DNA from: Nematostella vectensis
Lineage: Eukaryota > Cnidaria > Anthozoa > Actiniaria > Edwardsiidae
Assembly (NCBI RefSeq): GCF_932526225.1
Contig: NC_064037.1
Span: 14,895,703 to 14,955,702 of the forward strand
DNA length: 60,000 bases
Direction: 5' to 3'
This document shows, piece after piece, positions 21,401 to 34,400 of the stretch (position 1 is its first letter; each line of letters starts with the position of its first letter). Made by a program: the position numbers and the translations under genes. The notes under the pieces are model-generated. The model had not been told where the DNA came from and did not search any database. It saw only the letters and a program-made list of their open reading frames with translations.

Positions 21401-22275
21401 AGATATCGGGTTGAAATCATTTTGCATCACTTATAAAATTCAACCTTTTAACGGCTTTACAATGCAAAAAGGCCATAAAAACGCTTATAATCAACTCTCC
21501 TGCATTAGGAGTCTCAAGATTTTGGACCCCTTCACCCGCTCTCCCGCGTTGAGCACCAAATTTCCCGCTTTTTAGCGATTTTTATCGCTTCCGAAAAATT
21601 ATTCTATAGAAAATCGTCATTTTGCCTATTTTCTATTAAAATATTTGAAAGAATAATTCCCTTGCGCTCCGATTAATAATGTTAAAAAATGTGTTTTTAG
21701 AAAACGATGTCAGCGCCATAAGGCGAATCTAAACATGTATTGTATCCCACTCTCAGACGGCTCCCATCACTTCTACACGACACAAGCCGGTACCTTTTAA
21801 ATGTCTTATTATTTTTCGATATAAATATTCAAGCACTCAAGAATTCTATTTTTAAAGTTGGTACACATAATAATTCTAGCATTTAAATAAATAAAGCCTT
21901 TTCGAGTAGTGAATTGAATGTAGGTTGTAGCAGTTCATGGATTGCAAAATACAGTACGTTGCCTTCCCTTATTCGTCAAGGTGCCATTCATTGCCTCTTT
22001 TTTGAAAACGTCAGCGTTGTAATTAATGCAATGAGATATTGGTATTTGCTGATTCGCACTGTTATCTTTTTCCGCTGTCTGAGGCACCAAATGCGATGAG
22101 AGGATAATCAAGATATTAGAGGTAAGTACTAGTGGTTTTACATAAATAAATCTAGCCGAATTTTTAATAGATTGACTTGTTAGAGAGATAGACCCCGATT
22201 AATAGTTTGCTAAAGGACTGATAAATTGTTCCCGCGAATTTCGCGCGTTTTTTGCTGCTTACTTAGAAAATCACG

Positions 22276-22390
22276 CGCGAGTGCTCATGGACAGGGTGTA
22301 AACCCCCCCCCCCCCCCCCTCCTCCTCCTCCTACTCGCAAGTGCTCTTGGACAGGGTGTCAACCCCCTCCCCCCCCCCTTCCCCCCTACT
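22276..22390. repeat. Tandem duplication with poly-C upstream of TRAPPC11
   Basis: A unit of about 60 bp (GCTC(A/T)TGGACAGGGTGT, then a poly-C run, then (CTC)n) occurs twice, ending about 85 bp before the TRAPPC11 start codon. It lies in the presumed promoter or 5' UTR. The C runs are prone to length error. Confidence 0.7.
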
Positions 22391-22470
22391 CCTGCGTGTT
22401 TTTACTTCAGAATTATATAATTGGGCTCCCTGTGTCTTGTTGTTACTCATTCCCTCAGCGGCTTGCGGTT

Positions 22471-22482
22471 CAAGATGGCGGC
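22471..22482 (+). promoter_or_regulatory. YY1-type element overlapping the TRAPPC11 start codon
   Basis: CAAGATGGCGGC includes the initiator ATG of TRAPPC11. AAGATGGCGGC is the consensus of the YY1 element found at the start of many housekeeping genes in animals. Function here is inferred from sequence only. Confidence 0.5.
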
Positions 22483-25400
22483 CGCGAGTGATTTTCCTCC
22501 CGAGCTCTCGACTCGTCCTTTAGGCCTCGTGGCTCTGTCAGGACTAGACACAGCTCAGAAGCAGCTTCACAAAGCGATATGGGAGTCTTTCAATAACATA
22601 GCTACAGAGAGAGCGCCTCTTTCATACAAACTAGTACCGAAAGATCATGAATTCCCGAAGGCGAAACCAAAGGTAGTGCTCTTTCACAATTCGCTTGTTT
22701 TCATGTTATTTATTGGGTCGATTTGATTAAGCTGATTTGAAAGGATTTAATTCTCGTGTTCTTGTATCAATCTAACATTCAGTTATTGACATGATTTCTT
22801 TGCCGGTGTAGAAATGTTTCACATCAAAAAAGTGCTATTTTCTTCATTCATGATTTCCCAGAAACGTAGGAAGCACAGCTTTTCCTGATTTGCGTATTTT
22901 TACTGATTTATGTGTACCAAGAAACAAAATAATTATGCTGTGGCTCATTCGCGGCTGCCAGGAAAGAATGTGAAACAAGAAAAAATGGATACTCAGGCAC
23001 CAGATAGATAGATAGATAGATAGATTTTATTCATGGCACCTTATAAAACATTTACATCGGCGTAAATCCACAAATAATATGTTTTTCTTACTTTGCCTTT
23101 TGCATTTTTTTCTTGTTTCGAATGATTAGGTGACGTCACCGTACGTGATCATCAAGCTTCACATTTCTTGCCTTCATACATTCAAAAATATGTTTTGCTA
23201 AGCGCCGATTCACTTTTTCATTCCGGCTCAATCCCATAATTCTGACGAAGTAATTTTCTTTGTTGGCATGGTGTCTAACATTGATACCTGCATGCGTTTT
23301 AAGGAAATCCAGTAAATTATCCCGATCATCTTTATAGGCCGGACATTCTAACAGAAAATGCTCTTCATCCTCCACTTTACCTGTCTGGCATACTAAGCAT
23401 TTTCTTTCGTTAGGTTTTTTATTTGGCTTTTCATACCTTCCAGTTTCAATTGCTAGCTTATGATTGCTTAGCCTGAATTTAGTAAGGGCAATCCTATGGT
23501 CAATGTTTTTTACGTCCGTTAGATAATCTTCTAAATTGTGGGACAGTTTAAACTTTCTGAGCGTACGCAATTTGTTCTTTTGTTCTTGGTCTTTTCTGTT
23601 GTCATTTTGAATAGAGCTAAGCCATGTCTGTTGTTCAATGTCATAAAGCCTTTGTTGAAGAAAACTGTAAGTTGCTTCGGGAGTGTTTGTGTCCGTCACA
23701 ATAGAGGATGAGGGGCTAGGGTGGGTGGGGGGGGGGGGCTTTATGCTACAACAACTCAAATACTATGATTTTTTCCTTTTTCATATTTTTATATGTTTTT
23801 TTTTTTCAATTGTCAGCCAACTCACTTTTCAACATGCTCCCTGGTCCATGATACATGGGTTCTTTTCGCCTGAATTTTTTTTGCTTTTATTTAAAGCCCA
23901 TTGATTCAACTTGTGAGACCCAAGGTATCATAGACTATGAGATGTTCATTGCTTGAATCTGAATCCATCCAATAACTAAATCAGTCAATTATATCTTTAA
24001 AGTATCAAATAATACAGGGAAAGTTGTATTTTGAAAAATGATGCAAGGTTTGCATATTCAAAACAAAAACAAAATAACATTGTCTGTAATTCAGAGCTAC
24101 AGGCTCCCATAAAGGCTCAGGCTAGGGCTAGCCTGTGTTAATTGAAATGAGAGCCAATAACATTACCCTGTCTGTTTTACTTGACACACACTCAAATTAT
24201 TGGTACACTATTAATAAAGTATGGACTTCCACATTTTTGTCAACCATCAAACAACCTTAGCCATCAGCTTTTGAAGGTCTTGTCTCTTATCTGTTTTGCT
24301 TGCCTGTTTTTATTGTTGGGGATTTTTGAGACAAGGGATGTTGTTTAAGCACGATTGTGCTGTGACACTGAGGTTTGAGGGAAACCTTGCAAAGTTTTGA
24401 CTGCGGTTTGTGTTATAGAGAACGTCATATGACTGGTATATCCCTAAGGGAATCATCAAAAGCAAGTGGATGCTGAAACATCTTAACCTGGTCCCTGCCG
24501 TTGTGGTTGTATTTTATGAGCTAGATTGGAACAATGCACAATGGAAGGATAAACAGGCAGATTGTGCTGCACAAGTTGAAAAAGTCAGGTACTGCCACAA
24601 TGTAGATTTAAATTTTCCTCAGTGCATGCAAGTTATTTGCAGCTCACAAGCTTAAATAGAACAAGCCCATTTGTTGCAGGATTGTACAGTGAACTTGCAG
24701 TTATGACAAGTGTTGGACAAGCACAATGATATATGCAAAAATAATAACTCGTAGTAATCTCATAATAATCTAATAATCTCTAATAATAATCTCAGTAGCA
24801 AACAAAATCCACTTGTCATTGTAGATTTCAATCCATCCTTAAATAAAAACATCTTTTATCCTATAGCGAAAAAAAGTGTTGGCTTTTATTTTGTTTTCCA
24901 AAATACTGTAATAAAATATTTCAATGTTCAAATTAAACTGCTCAGTACAAGTCTAATCTAATGGTCTTTTAGCCAATCTGCATGTGTCTGTACAATACCT
25001 GTTGAAGCAGTGCTCTTCTTATTGAGACTTTGTAATTCCTATGTAGGGCAAGTCTCCATGGTCGCAATACAAAGGTTGCAGTTGTGCTCATTCAGAAAAA
25101 CACCCCTCTGCCACCAGGTAAAGTGTAATTAGATGGAATAGATACCATAATTGGATCTATGTAACATGATTTTTTTTCATGTGAATTTATTGTAGATAAA
25201 GAGTAGATACAGTAGATACAAAAAAGTTTTTTTTCTTTTTTTAACCCTAAACATAACACAGCTTATCTTATATACAAAGGATATTTCACTCTTCAAAGTC
25301 TACCTCTAGGAAAGCTGTCGATTGGGGATGGTAGTCAACCAACAATGTAGTCCACCTTGTTCTCAGAGATCTGTCCCCGATCTTTTAGAATTACTGGTTA

Positions 25401-28400
25401 TTGCCTTCCTTGAAATTCTACTTTTTCTGTAGTACAGTCTACCCCACCATAGCTAAATCTCCCATCCCTTCCTGGCATACAGAAGCCAGTGGTCTAAATA
25501 CTGTAGAGATGGTCGTCAAGGTAACTGAGGCAAGGGTTTCCTTGACTTTGCCCCTCTCTCTTGTAATTGACAGGCGAAGATATGCAGGCTGCTGAAAGAG
25601 CGGCTGCACTATGCAGTGCCTGTGAATTGTCGGCCAAGTCATTGTTTGTGCTGCCATTGACAGACCACCTTCCGGGATATACAAAAATGTGAGTGTACTG
25701 TGGTTGTTATTTCTTTCGGGTTGTCCCAATAAACAGACTTTAATGGATAATACCTCTCTATCTTCATTAAATTTCACAAGGATTTCCTGATCCAGGCTTT
25801 CATTGACATTTTGGTTGCTTTCATTTAATATCATTGGGCTTGTTGCAACTTAGTGTGCTACAAGAGGGTTGATGTTATCAACCCTTTTTGTAGTCAAATT
25901 GGTATTTGCAGTTGGCCTCATCCAGACAATTTTTTATTAAATTTTTGCCCTTAAACACACCAGTCTACACAATCCTTACTGTGAATACAGTATATCAATA
26001 ATAGTTACACCAGTGCTAGAGTGTAATGCAAGCATGTACCCAGGAGTGGGTAAGTGGAGGGGAGATTATTTTTCATTTTTTATATACTGTTTATTTACCT
26101 ATAATGTGCCTTACTGTACCATGGTCATGAAATACAAATATTGTAGTTTTTATGTAATACCTGAGAGCTCCGTTTTAATGTAATACCTGAGAGCTCCGTT
26201 TTTATGTAATACCTGAGAGCTCCGTTCTTATGTAATACCTGAGAGCTTCGTTCTTATGTAATACCTGAGGGCTCCATTCTTATGTAATACCTGAAAGCTT
26301 CGTTCTTATGTTATACCTGAGAGTTTCATTCTTATGTAATACCTGAGGACTTCGTTCTTATGTAATACCTGAGAGCTCCGTTCTTATGTAATACCTGAGA
26401 GCTCTGTTCTTATGTAATACTTGAGAGCTCCATTCTTATGTAATACCTGAGAGCTCCGTTCTTATGTAATACCTGAGGGCTCTGTTATGTAATACCTGAG
26501 AGCTCTATTCTTATGTAATACCTGAGAGCTCTATTCTTATGTAATACCTGAGAGCTCTGTTCTTATGTAATACCTGAGAGCTCCGTTCTTATGTAATACC
26601 TGAGAGCTCCGTTCTTATGTAATACCTGAGAGCTCCGTTCTTATGTAATACCTGAGAGCTCCGTTCTTATGTAATACCTGAGAGCTCCGTTCTTATGTAA
26701 TACCTGAGAGCTCTGTTCTTATGTAATACCTGAGAGCTCCGTTCTTATGTAATACCTGAGAGCTCTATTCTTATGTAATACCTGAGAGCTCTGTTCTTAT
26801 GTAATACCTGAGAGCTCCGTTCTTATGTAATACCTGAGAGCTCCGTTCTTATGTAATACCTGAGAGCTCCGTTCTTATGTAATACCTGAGAGCTCCGTTC
26901 TTATGTAATACCTGAGAGCTCCGTTCTTATGTAATACCTGAGAGCTCTGTTCTTATGTAATACCTGAGAGCTCTGTTCTTATGTAATACCTGAGAGCTCC
27001 GTTCTTATGTTATACCTGAGAGCTCTGTTCTTATGTAATACCTGAGAGCTCCGTTCTTATGTAATACCTGAGAGCTCCGTTCTTATGTAATACCTGAGAG
27101 CTCCGTTCTTATGTAATACCTGAGAGCTCCGTTCTTATGTAATACCTGAGAGCTCCGTTCTTATGTAATACCTGAGAGCTCCGTTCTTATGTAATACCTG
27201 AGAGCTCCGTTCTTATGTAATACCTGAGAGCTCCGTTCTTATGTAATACCTGAGAGCTCCGTTCTTATGTAATACCTGAGAGCTCCGTTCTTATGTAATA
27301 CCTGAGAGCTCCGTTCTTATGTAATACCTGAGAGCTCCGTTCTTATGTAATACCTGAGAGCTCCGTTCTTATGTAATACCTGAGAGCTCCGTTCTTATGT
27401 AATACCTGAGAGCTCCGTTCTTATGTAATACCTGAGAGCTCTGTTCTTATGTAATACCTGAGAGCTCTGTAGTCAGTCATGGCTATTCCTCAGGTCAGGA
27501 AGCCAACAGTCCCATGAAGTGGTCAACTAAGAAGCTGGCCAATTTTGTAACAGCCAAGTACAATTGAACTATTTTTGATATGTCTCCCTGTAAGTGTAAT
27601 TTAGTGTAATGACCGCCACATGTAATTCAGGCTTTACTGCAATGAGTGGGAATACTGTAAGCTTTCGTTATTATTATTGACATAATGCTTTATGACTCCG
27701 ATGTTCCCATCATGGCTCTTTCTCTTGTCTTGCATTTCTAGGCTGGAGAATGCATTCTATGAGCTGGGCCAGAGCTATTATCATGGGGAAGGTCGGAGAG
27801 TCAAGGCCCACAAGGAGTTCCTGAATAAGAGTACTCATCAACTCTTGCTAGTTAGGCATCAGTTCAAAGTGGCTTTCTTCAACGAGCTGCGGCAGGACCC
27901 CCACTCTGCTGTCAAGTAAATGATCATTAATTACCTTAATAAGTTAACATTTTTTGTTTCTTTTTGTTGGTGTGCAGCACAATCTTGCTTCTGTAATAAA
28001 GTAACACAAAATAATGCATAGCCTGTTGAGCGCTCATAGCACATGTCATGTTTAAAAGCTCTTTCAGTGGCTGTGTGTTTTGTACAGTATTTTTGGCAGC
28101 TACTGTATATTCAATTAATATTTTCATCTGAAATCCTTCATTTGAAATTCTTCTAATGAATCTGAATTTCTTAAAATGTTTCTTTTAAAAGTTTCAAACA
28201 AGATCTTATTAGCACAGACTATCATTTTTTCAATCTCTGTTTACACAAGGTTTAATGTAGGTTTTTCAATTTTTGAAAATTAAAAAGAAGTGTATTTTAA
28301 ATACATTTAAGATCTGATTTATTTTTGGTATAGATATATAATAAGCATTCCTTTTTTTCAGGCATTATCGACAAGCATACAATTTAGTTACTGAACTTCG

Positions 28401-31400
28401 ACTGACAGATGTTAACATGCTTGAAGTGAAAGTTGTCGCAGGATTTATAAACTATAAGGTTGGTAATAAATAAGCTGCAAGGTATACAAAAATTTAATGA
28501 TAAAAAATAAGCAGAAATATTATGAAACTTCCACTCACTTTTGTTGTTTGGTTACTGGATTATAATAGATCTGTCGTCTGAGTTTTCATGCATCGGCCCC
28601 CCTAGATGCCATCTCTCAGTTCAGAAAACATGTGGATTTGTGGAAAGAGAAGATTGGTTGTCCTCAGCTGGCCTTTGAGCATGTTGCATGGCTCTCGAAG
28701 CAGTAAGTGATTTTGTTTGTATCCCTAACTGAATCATCCATTATTTTTTTAAATAATTTTTTTTTTACTTAATTAATAATTCCTGCCATGAACAATAGTT
28801 TGTACATATGCAACACAAAAGAACTTTTGTTACCCCTTCAAAAGCTGCCCTAAAAGAGCCATACACTAGATGTACTGATAGTAATATTATTTGCACTTAA
28901 AAAAAGGATTTGTGGTTGATAGGTTTAGTATGTTTGGTGACCTGTTTGATGAAGCCATTCGTAGTGGATTGACGGCACTTCAGGTAATTTTGCTCATCTT
29001 CTGTATGCAATTCATGCATGATGGTTCCATTATTAATTCCAGGCCTTTTTTGTCACAAATCCCTTAAATTACCAGCAAAGCAAATCCACATCTAAACTCA
29101 ACCCCTAAAAGAATAATGACATACTGTATTGCTGATGATTATGATTATTTTCATCTGAAGACACAACACCCTGGCTTCTACTATCAGCAAGCAGCGAACA
29201 ATGCTATTATCAGACGGCAGTTGTGTGAAGGCCTCTGCCATGTAAGGAATATTTATAAATAGATCACCTGCAGCCCAAGACTACTGTCAGTGGTTTATAT
29301 ATGAATTGTAGCGGGTTTCAAACTGGCTTACTGACATTTCATCAACAAAATTGAAATAAAGAAGGACTCAAACACAGTATTACAAGGTCTGTAGTTTTAT
29401 TTCACATGATAGAGTATTTTTTTTTGCTAAAGATATATAAATTTTCCCATAAACATCTCCTTATACACAAACCACTGGCAGTAGCCTTTGGCTACCTCTG
29501 AATAATAGACCAGATAATAATAATAATCACCCACGCATAGCCTTAACACACTGTGCATTTCTTGAGAACAATGCCCTTTGTGTAGGGGGAGGGGGTGGGG
29601 GGAAAGGAAAAAGAATGATAAAAGGATGTTGAACTCACATAATTGTAACAACCATTAGGCTGTAACTCCTCAAACCATGGACCCACTTGAAAATGCTGGC
29701 AAACTGGACTTCTTTGGACAGAGACCATGGAGACAGGGTTTTCAAGGTAAAGTGAAATAAAGCCCTCGCCAAAAAAAATGCAAGCTATCATAAACTGTTT
29801 TAATTTTTTTGGGGTCCGGTATCCATCAAATCGCGTGCTCTGATTGGCTCTCGTGAGGGCCGGTATCCTACGATACGATACGGACCCCGTGATACCGGCC
29901 CGCTCACATCCAAAGCCCGAAATAGTAAGTTGATTTGTAAAATGACCATCAAAAACGAGATTTTTACTCCCGAAGTTATAAATCTTTACCTTAAAACGGC
30001 ATTTTATTTGTTATTTTATCTAGAATCATTGGCTTTACGAAAAATCGGCTTCAAACTCCCTGTGTTTTGACAATTTCCCGCCATAATGATTTTGCAACGG
30101 ACGTGACAAGTTCAAGTTTGCTGAAAGTTTATTTTGGATAGAAAAAGCAGCAAATCGTCTCTTCATAGGAAGAAAAACAACAAATCACTTGTTGATTGTA
30201 ATCAACTTGTTTTTAGTAATCTACCTGCATAGCCAGCTTAAACATATCCACATTCAAGAGAAGTTCTTTTAGTGAATATATCTTATCGTCTGTAGAGGAT
30301 AAGATCAATTCGAGTTGACGTATCAATATGGACTAAATTAATTTACAAAATTGTTGGTCAAAACTCAGAGAATGTCTTCTGTAATTTTGGAGAATAAAAA
30401 ATGTTGTGTGGAAATACCAAATGGGGTTTATTGAATGATCATGAGCGAACAAAATCTTCAAGAACATTGACAAAAGTCAGAAGCGAAACCTCGCCTCGTG
30501 CAACCGTAAGCCCAGGAGGTAAACAAAGTTGGAAAATCCATTGAGGGAAAAAATAAATATGTTATTTCCCAGCTAAGGGTCGGTTTGTATCGTGAAATAC
30601 CGTGACCTTGGCCTTGACAATACTGACCTCGGCCTCGGTCATTATTTTCAAGATACGGACCTCCCAGCTGGTAAATAACATATATTTATTTCCCTTGTAA
30701 ACATTCAGCAACACAGGCATGAGCTTACCGTTACCATGGCACTAGCATGCCGTGACGCAGGCTTGAACATTTTACAATGCAGGCAAGCTTAGCCAAATAA
30801 TAAAACTCTTATGGTCGGTCTTAGTTAAGTCCTCATATATTTTAACATGGGGTTGATGTGATAATTGTTATACTGATCTCTCTTATAATAGTAGTTTCAC
30901 TTACGTTTTGAGAATAAGCTCTGCATTTAAATGTCAAGCCTTTGTTGCACTACTTTTTGTTTTACCACACCTAAAATGTTTTTACAGTTTGTCTGTAGTT
31001 GCAAATTTGGCTATGTAATTGAGACATTCTGCAGGGCACCAACTTGTGTTGATTTACAAACACTTGGACCACTTGCCATGGTTTTTTTCAATTTTTTAGA
31101 CCATCCACAATTTGGACCCATCTTTTTAATCTACAGTATGTTCACTTGATATTTCTCTTTTGAACACTCAATTGAAGTTAATGGAAGTTTATTGCATATC
31201 CATTTTCTTGAATCTTCAATGGCGCCGTTATTGCCAAAACATGTGTTTGAACCAACCAAATAATGCAAAATTCCAAAATATGAGATTTTGCTTTGTACAT
31301 TAAATAAGTTTATTTTGAAGAATGATTTGTTTTGTAATGTGTTATGAATACAGCTTTGTACTTTTTCTTACTCTTTACAATGTTTTGTCACTATCCAGGT

Positions 31401-34400
31401 ATAGAGCTAACAGATCAGACACTGGAGCATGCTGGGATAGTAGCCCTTCAATCTCAGGAGGTCATGGTTGACCACTCTGTAAGTGTCTTTCAGATGATCT
31501 TACATGCTAAAACAGGGCCCAATCTTAACACTAACCCACCTACCCCAGATATCCTTGCAGATGACCTTACATGCTATAACAGGATTCAATCTTACTCACC
31601 TACCCCAGATATATATATATATATATTTGGTAAAACAATCCCACTTGCCTGTTCCTTGAAAAGGTTGTCTTGAATAATATCAGGTGCATACATACAGTAG
31701 CTACATCTGGATAGTGCAGTAGGTGTACCTCTCGCCTAGACTTTATTGAAGGATATTCCTACACATGATCCTTTTTTCCATCACCCTGCCACACCCCCTT
31801 CATAAATCCTGGTATTTTTGGGTTAATAAATTTTGTTATTGCAAAATGTTGACCTCAGATGCTGCATAGTTTGCCTTGGTGAGATATTATACATTTGTGA
31901 CGCAATATAAAGAAACTTGTACATTTTGGAACCTGGTTCCAAATTTATTTAAAACTTCAACACACTCTTTTTGGTTGATTTCAATCTGTGTCGATTGGGC
32001 CCTTGTCACATAAGGTTGCTTGATGTATGTTATTATGTTAGTGCTCTATACAAACTTATTTTTTTTCCTGTATCTAATTATTTTCTCTATCTGAAGCGGT
32101 TGCTTTGTTTTCGTCGGTAATGCATGTGTTTTTATTTTTATTATTAGTGGATTATAATACCACTATTAAGCAGTGCAGTTGCTCAATTCAAGAAGTACAA
32201 ATCCCCAAGAATGAAGAGATATCTAAGTGAGTAAAATATTTTTAAGGTTTTTCTTTTAAGCTACAACCACTTTTTTATCCAATTAACAATCAAAACCAAA
32301 TATTTACAAATATTTAGTACACCTGTAATTACCAGAAATAATATATAGATTTAGGCACTCCCTAAAAGCGAAGCCAGCATTTAACACCTTTTTATGTTGA
32401 CTGATAGGGGAAGTTCTAGAGGGGATCTTGATGTCTCTGAATGTTTATTTTTAATGAGATTAACAATATGTCAAATTTTATTGCCATGTAATTATGAATT
32501 GTATTGGCCCCTCCAAATGGATCAAGCAAGGATCATTCAATAATATTAAATATGCTGTATGAAAGTTAACAAAATACTAAAACTTGGTGTGAAAAATGCT
32601 GTCAAAGTTCAAGGTGTCTTAGTTGATGAGAATGTTTTTTTTTCAAGATTCTAATGGTCAATTCTTATTTCCCTTTATAGAAGTTCCACTATGTTATTTT
32701 TATCAAAACACCATTCTAACAAGCTTTGACCTTGTGAAGAATATATCAAGGATGCAACAGCATTCCAAAGATTTAGATGCCATACTTTAGTTCAGGGGCG
32801 GATCTAGCTTTTTGTCAAGGGGAGATTTGGCCCAAAAATTTTCGTCATTATTTTACCTTCATAACGATTTTTGAATGAAAAGATACACTGAAAACAATAA
32901 AAAAAGAAAGCCCAAGGGGAGGTTTAAACCCCCTTACCCCCTCCCCCCCATAGACCAACTACTGTAGTTTTCATGTACCACAACTGATTATTCAGAAGAA
33001 TGTGTTGAAACTAAACTCCACAAATATACCTCCTGTCATGCATTACATATTGGTGCACCCACCCATTGGTTTTAGAAACCCTGGATCCACCCATACTGGC
33101 TACTCAAAAATGAATGCAATGGAGGCAAATCCTAAATTACTACTGAAAGTGCTTAATTCCAATTTCTAATTTCAAACAAAACTATGTTCAATGACCTATG
33201 TTAGGGTTAGAGAGAAAAAAATATAACAAAAAAGTCAATGGGGAGAAGAAAAAGGGAGAAATTACTCTATTAAAAAAAAAAAAATGTGACTCTACTTTAA
33301 AAAATATATAAACAATAATGCAATAAAAGCTTAAATGAGCATATTCCTAACATTTTCCCTTTTCTCTTTACCTATAGGTTTGATATAAAACTGTTTTCTT
33401 TACAGATTTATTAATGAAAAAGCACAAGTTTGATGTTGTCTGTTTATATAATTTAAGTACCTTGCTCCCAGGGGGGAGGGGGACGGGAGTTTGAGAGACG
33501 GGGGTGCTCGACATCATAATCAATTTTAACCTTAAGGGAAAGCACTAAGGGCATGGTCAACAACAATTGTTACCCCTAAGAGATAGAACATTAGGTATGG
33601 TCAGAGGAATTTTTAACCCTGAGAGATAGCATTAAAAAAACAATGCTGGTTTAAATTTGCTGACAGATCCTATATTGTTATGTTACCAACAATAAAGTCA
33701 AAAGTATTAACTGATCAGTTGACTTGTGGTTTATTGTATAATACATTTCAAGCGATTGGGCCACCACTCAGTGTGAGACACCCTAAAAGATAGCAGAATC
33801 GGAAAAATCCTCCTCCCCGGGCGTGAAAACGCCTAAAATACTGCAGAATCGGAAAAATCCTAAAACACACCCTAAGAGATAAAAGTTGGTAAGAATTTTA
33901 TATCGTAAAAGATAGGTCGAGCACCCCCGCCTATTTCACATTTACTGTTGTATCAAAGTAAGAAATCCCCTACTTTATTATCTTTAAGACATTTGCCTAT
34001 TCTTCAGCATTAATCATGGCCCTCGGGTAGTCCTTGGTTGGTTTTACCTAAATAAAAGTGAAAACAAATATAAGTATTTTTTTCTTTGAAAACAACATTT
34101 TCATCATGCCATTTATAACCTCATTAACTTTCCACAACTATTTGAATAATAAATACATAAACAAAATAGATAGTATGCAAGATGCAGACAAAATAAGCTA
34201 AGCAAAAAGAATATAGGTAATAGGGGTTGCATTTTGTGTTTTTATTTTCAATAAGAAAATTCTCTTGTAACTGTGAAGTTAGTATATAGTATTTATAAGT
34301 TATTTCTAGTTAGGATAATGTTGAGAAATTTGCTGTATCTGTAACCGTCGGAACTTGACATTTGCCGTGCGGTTAAGAAAAATGGAGAAACAAATGCAAT

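Noticed and set aside
23136-23759. Host gene on the minus strand
   Set aside because: The translation has the C-terminal zinc-knuckle pattern of LINE reverse transcriptase proteins, followed by a 3' UTR and a (TCTA)n tail.
26146-27470. CRISPR array
   Set aside because: The 26-bp repeats are directly abutting with no spacers, and the context is an animal intron. The same applies to 13861-14757 and 45601-46420.
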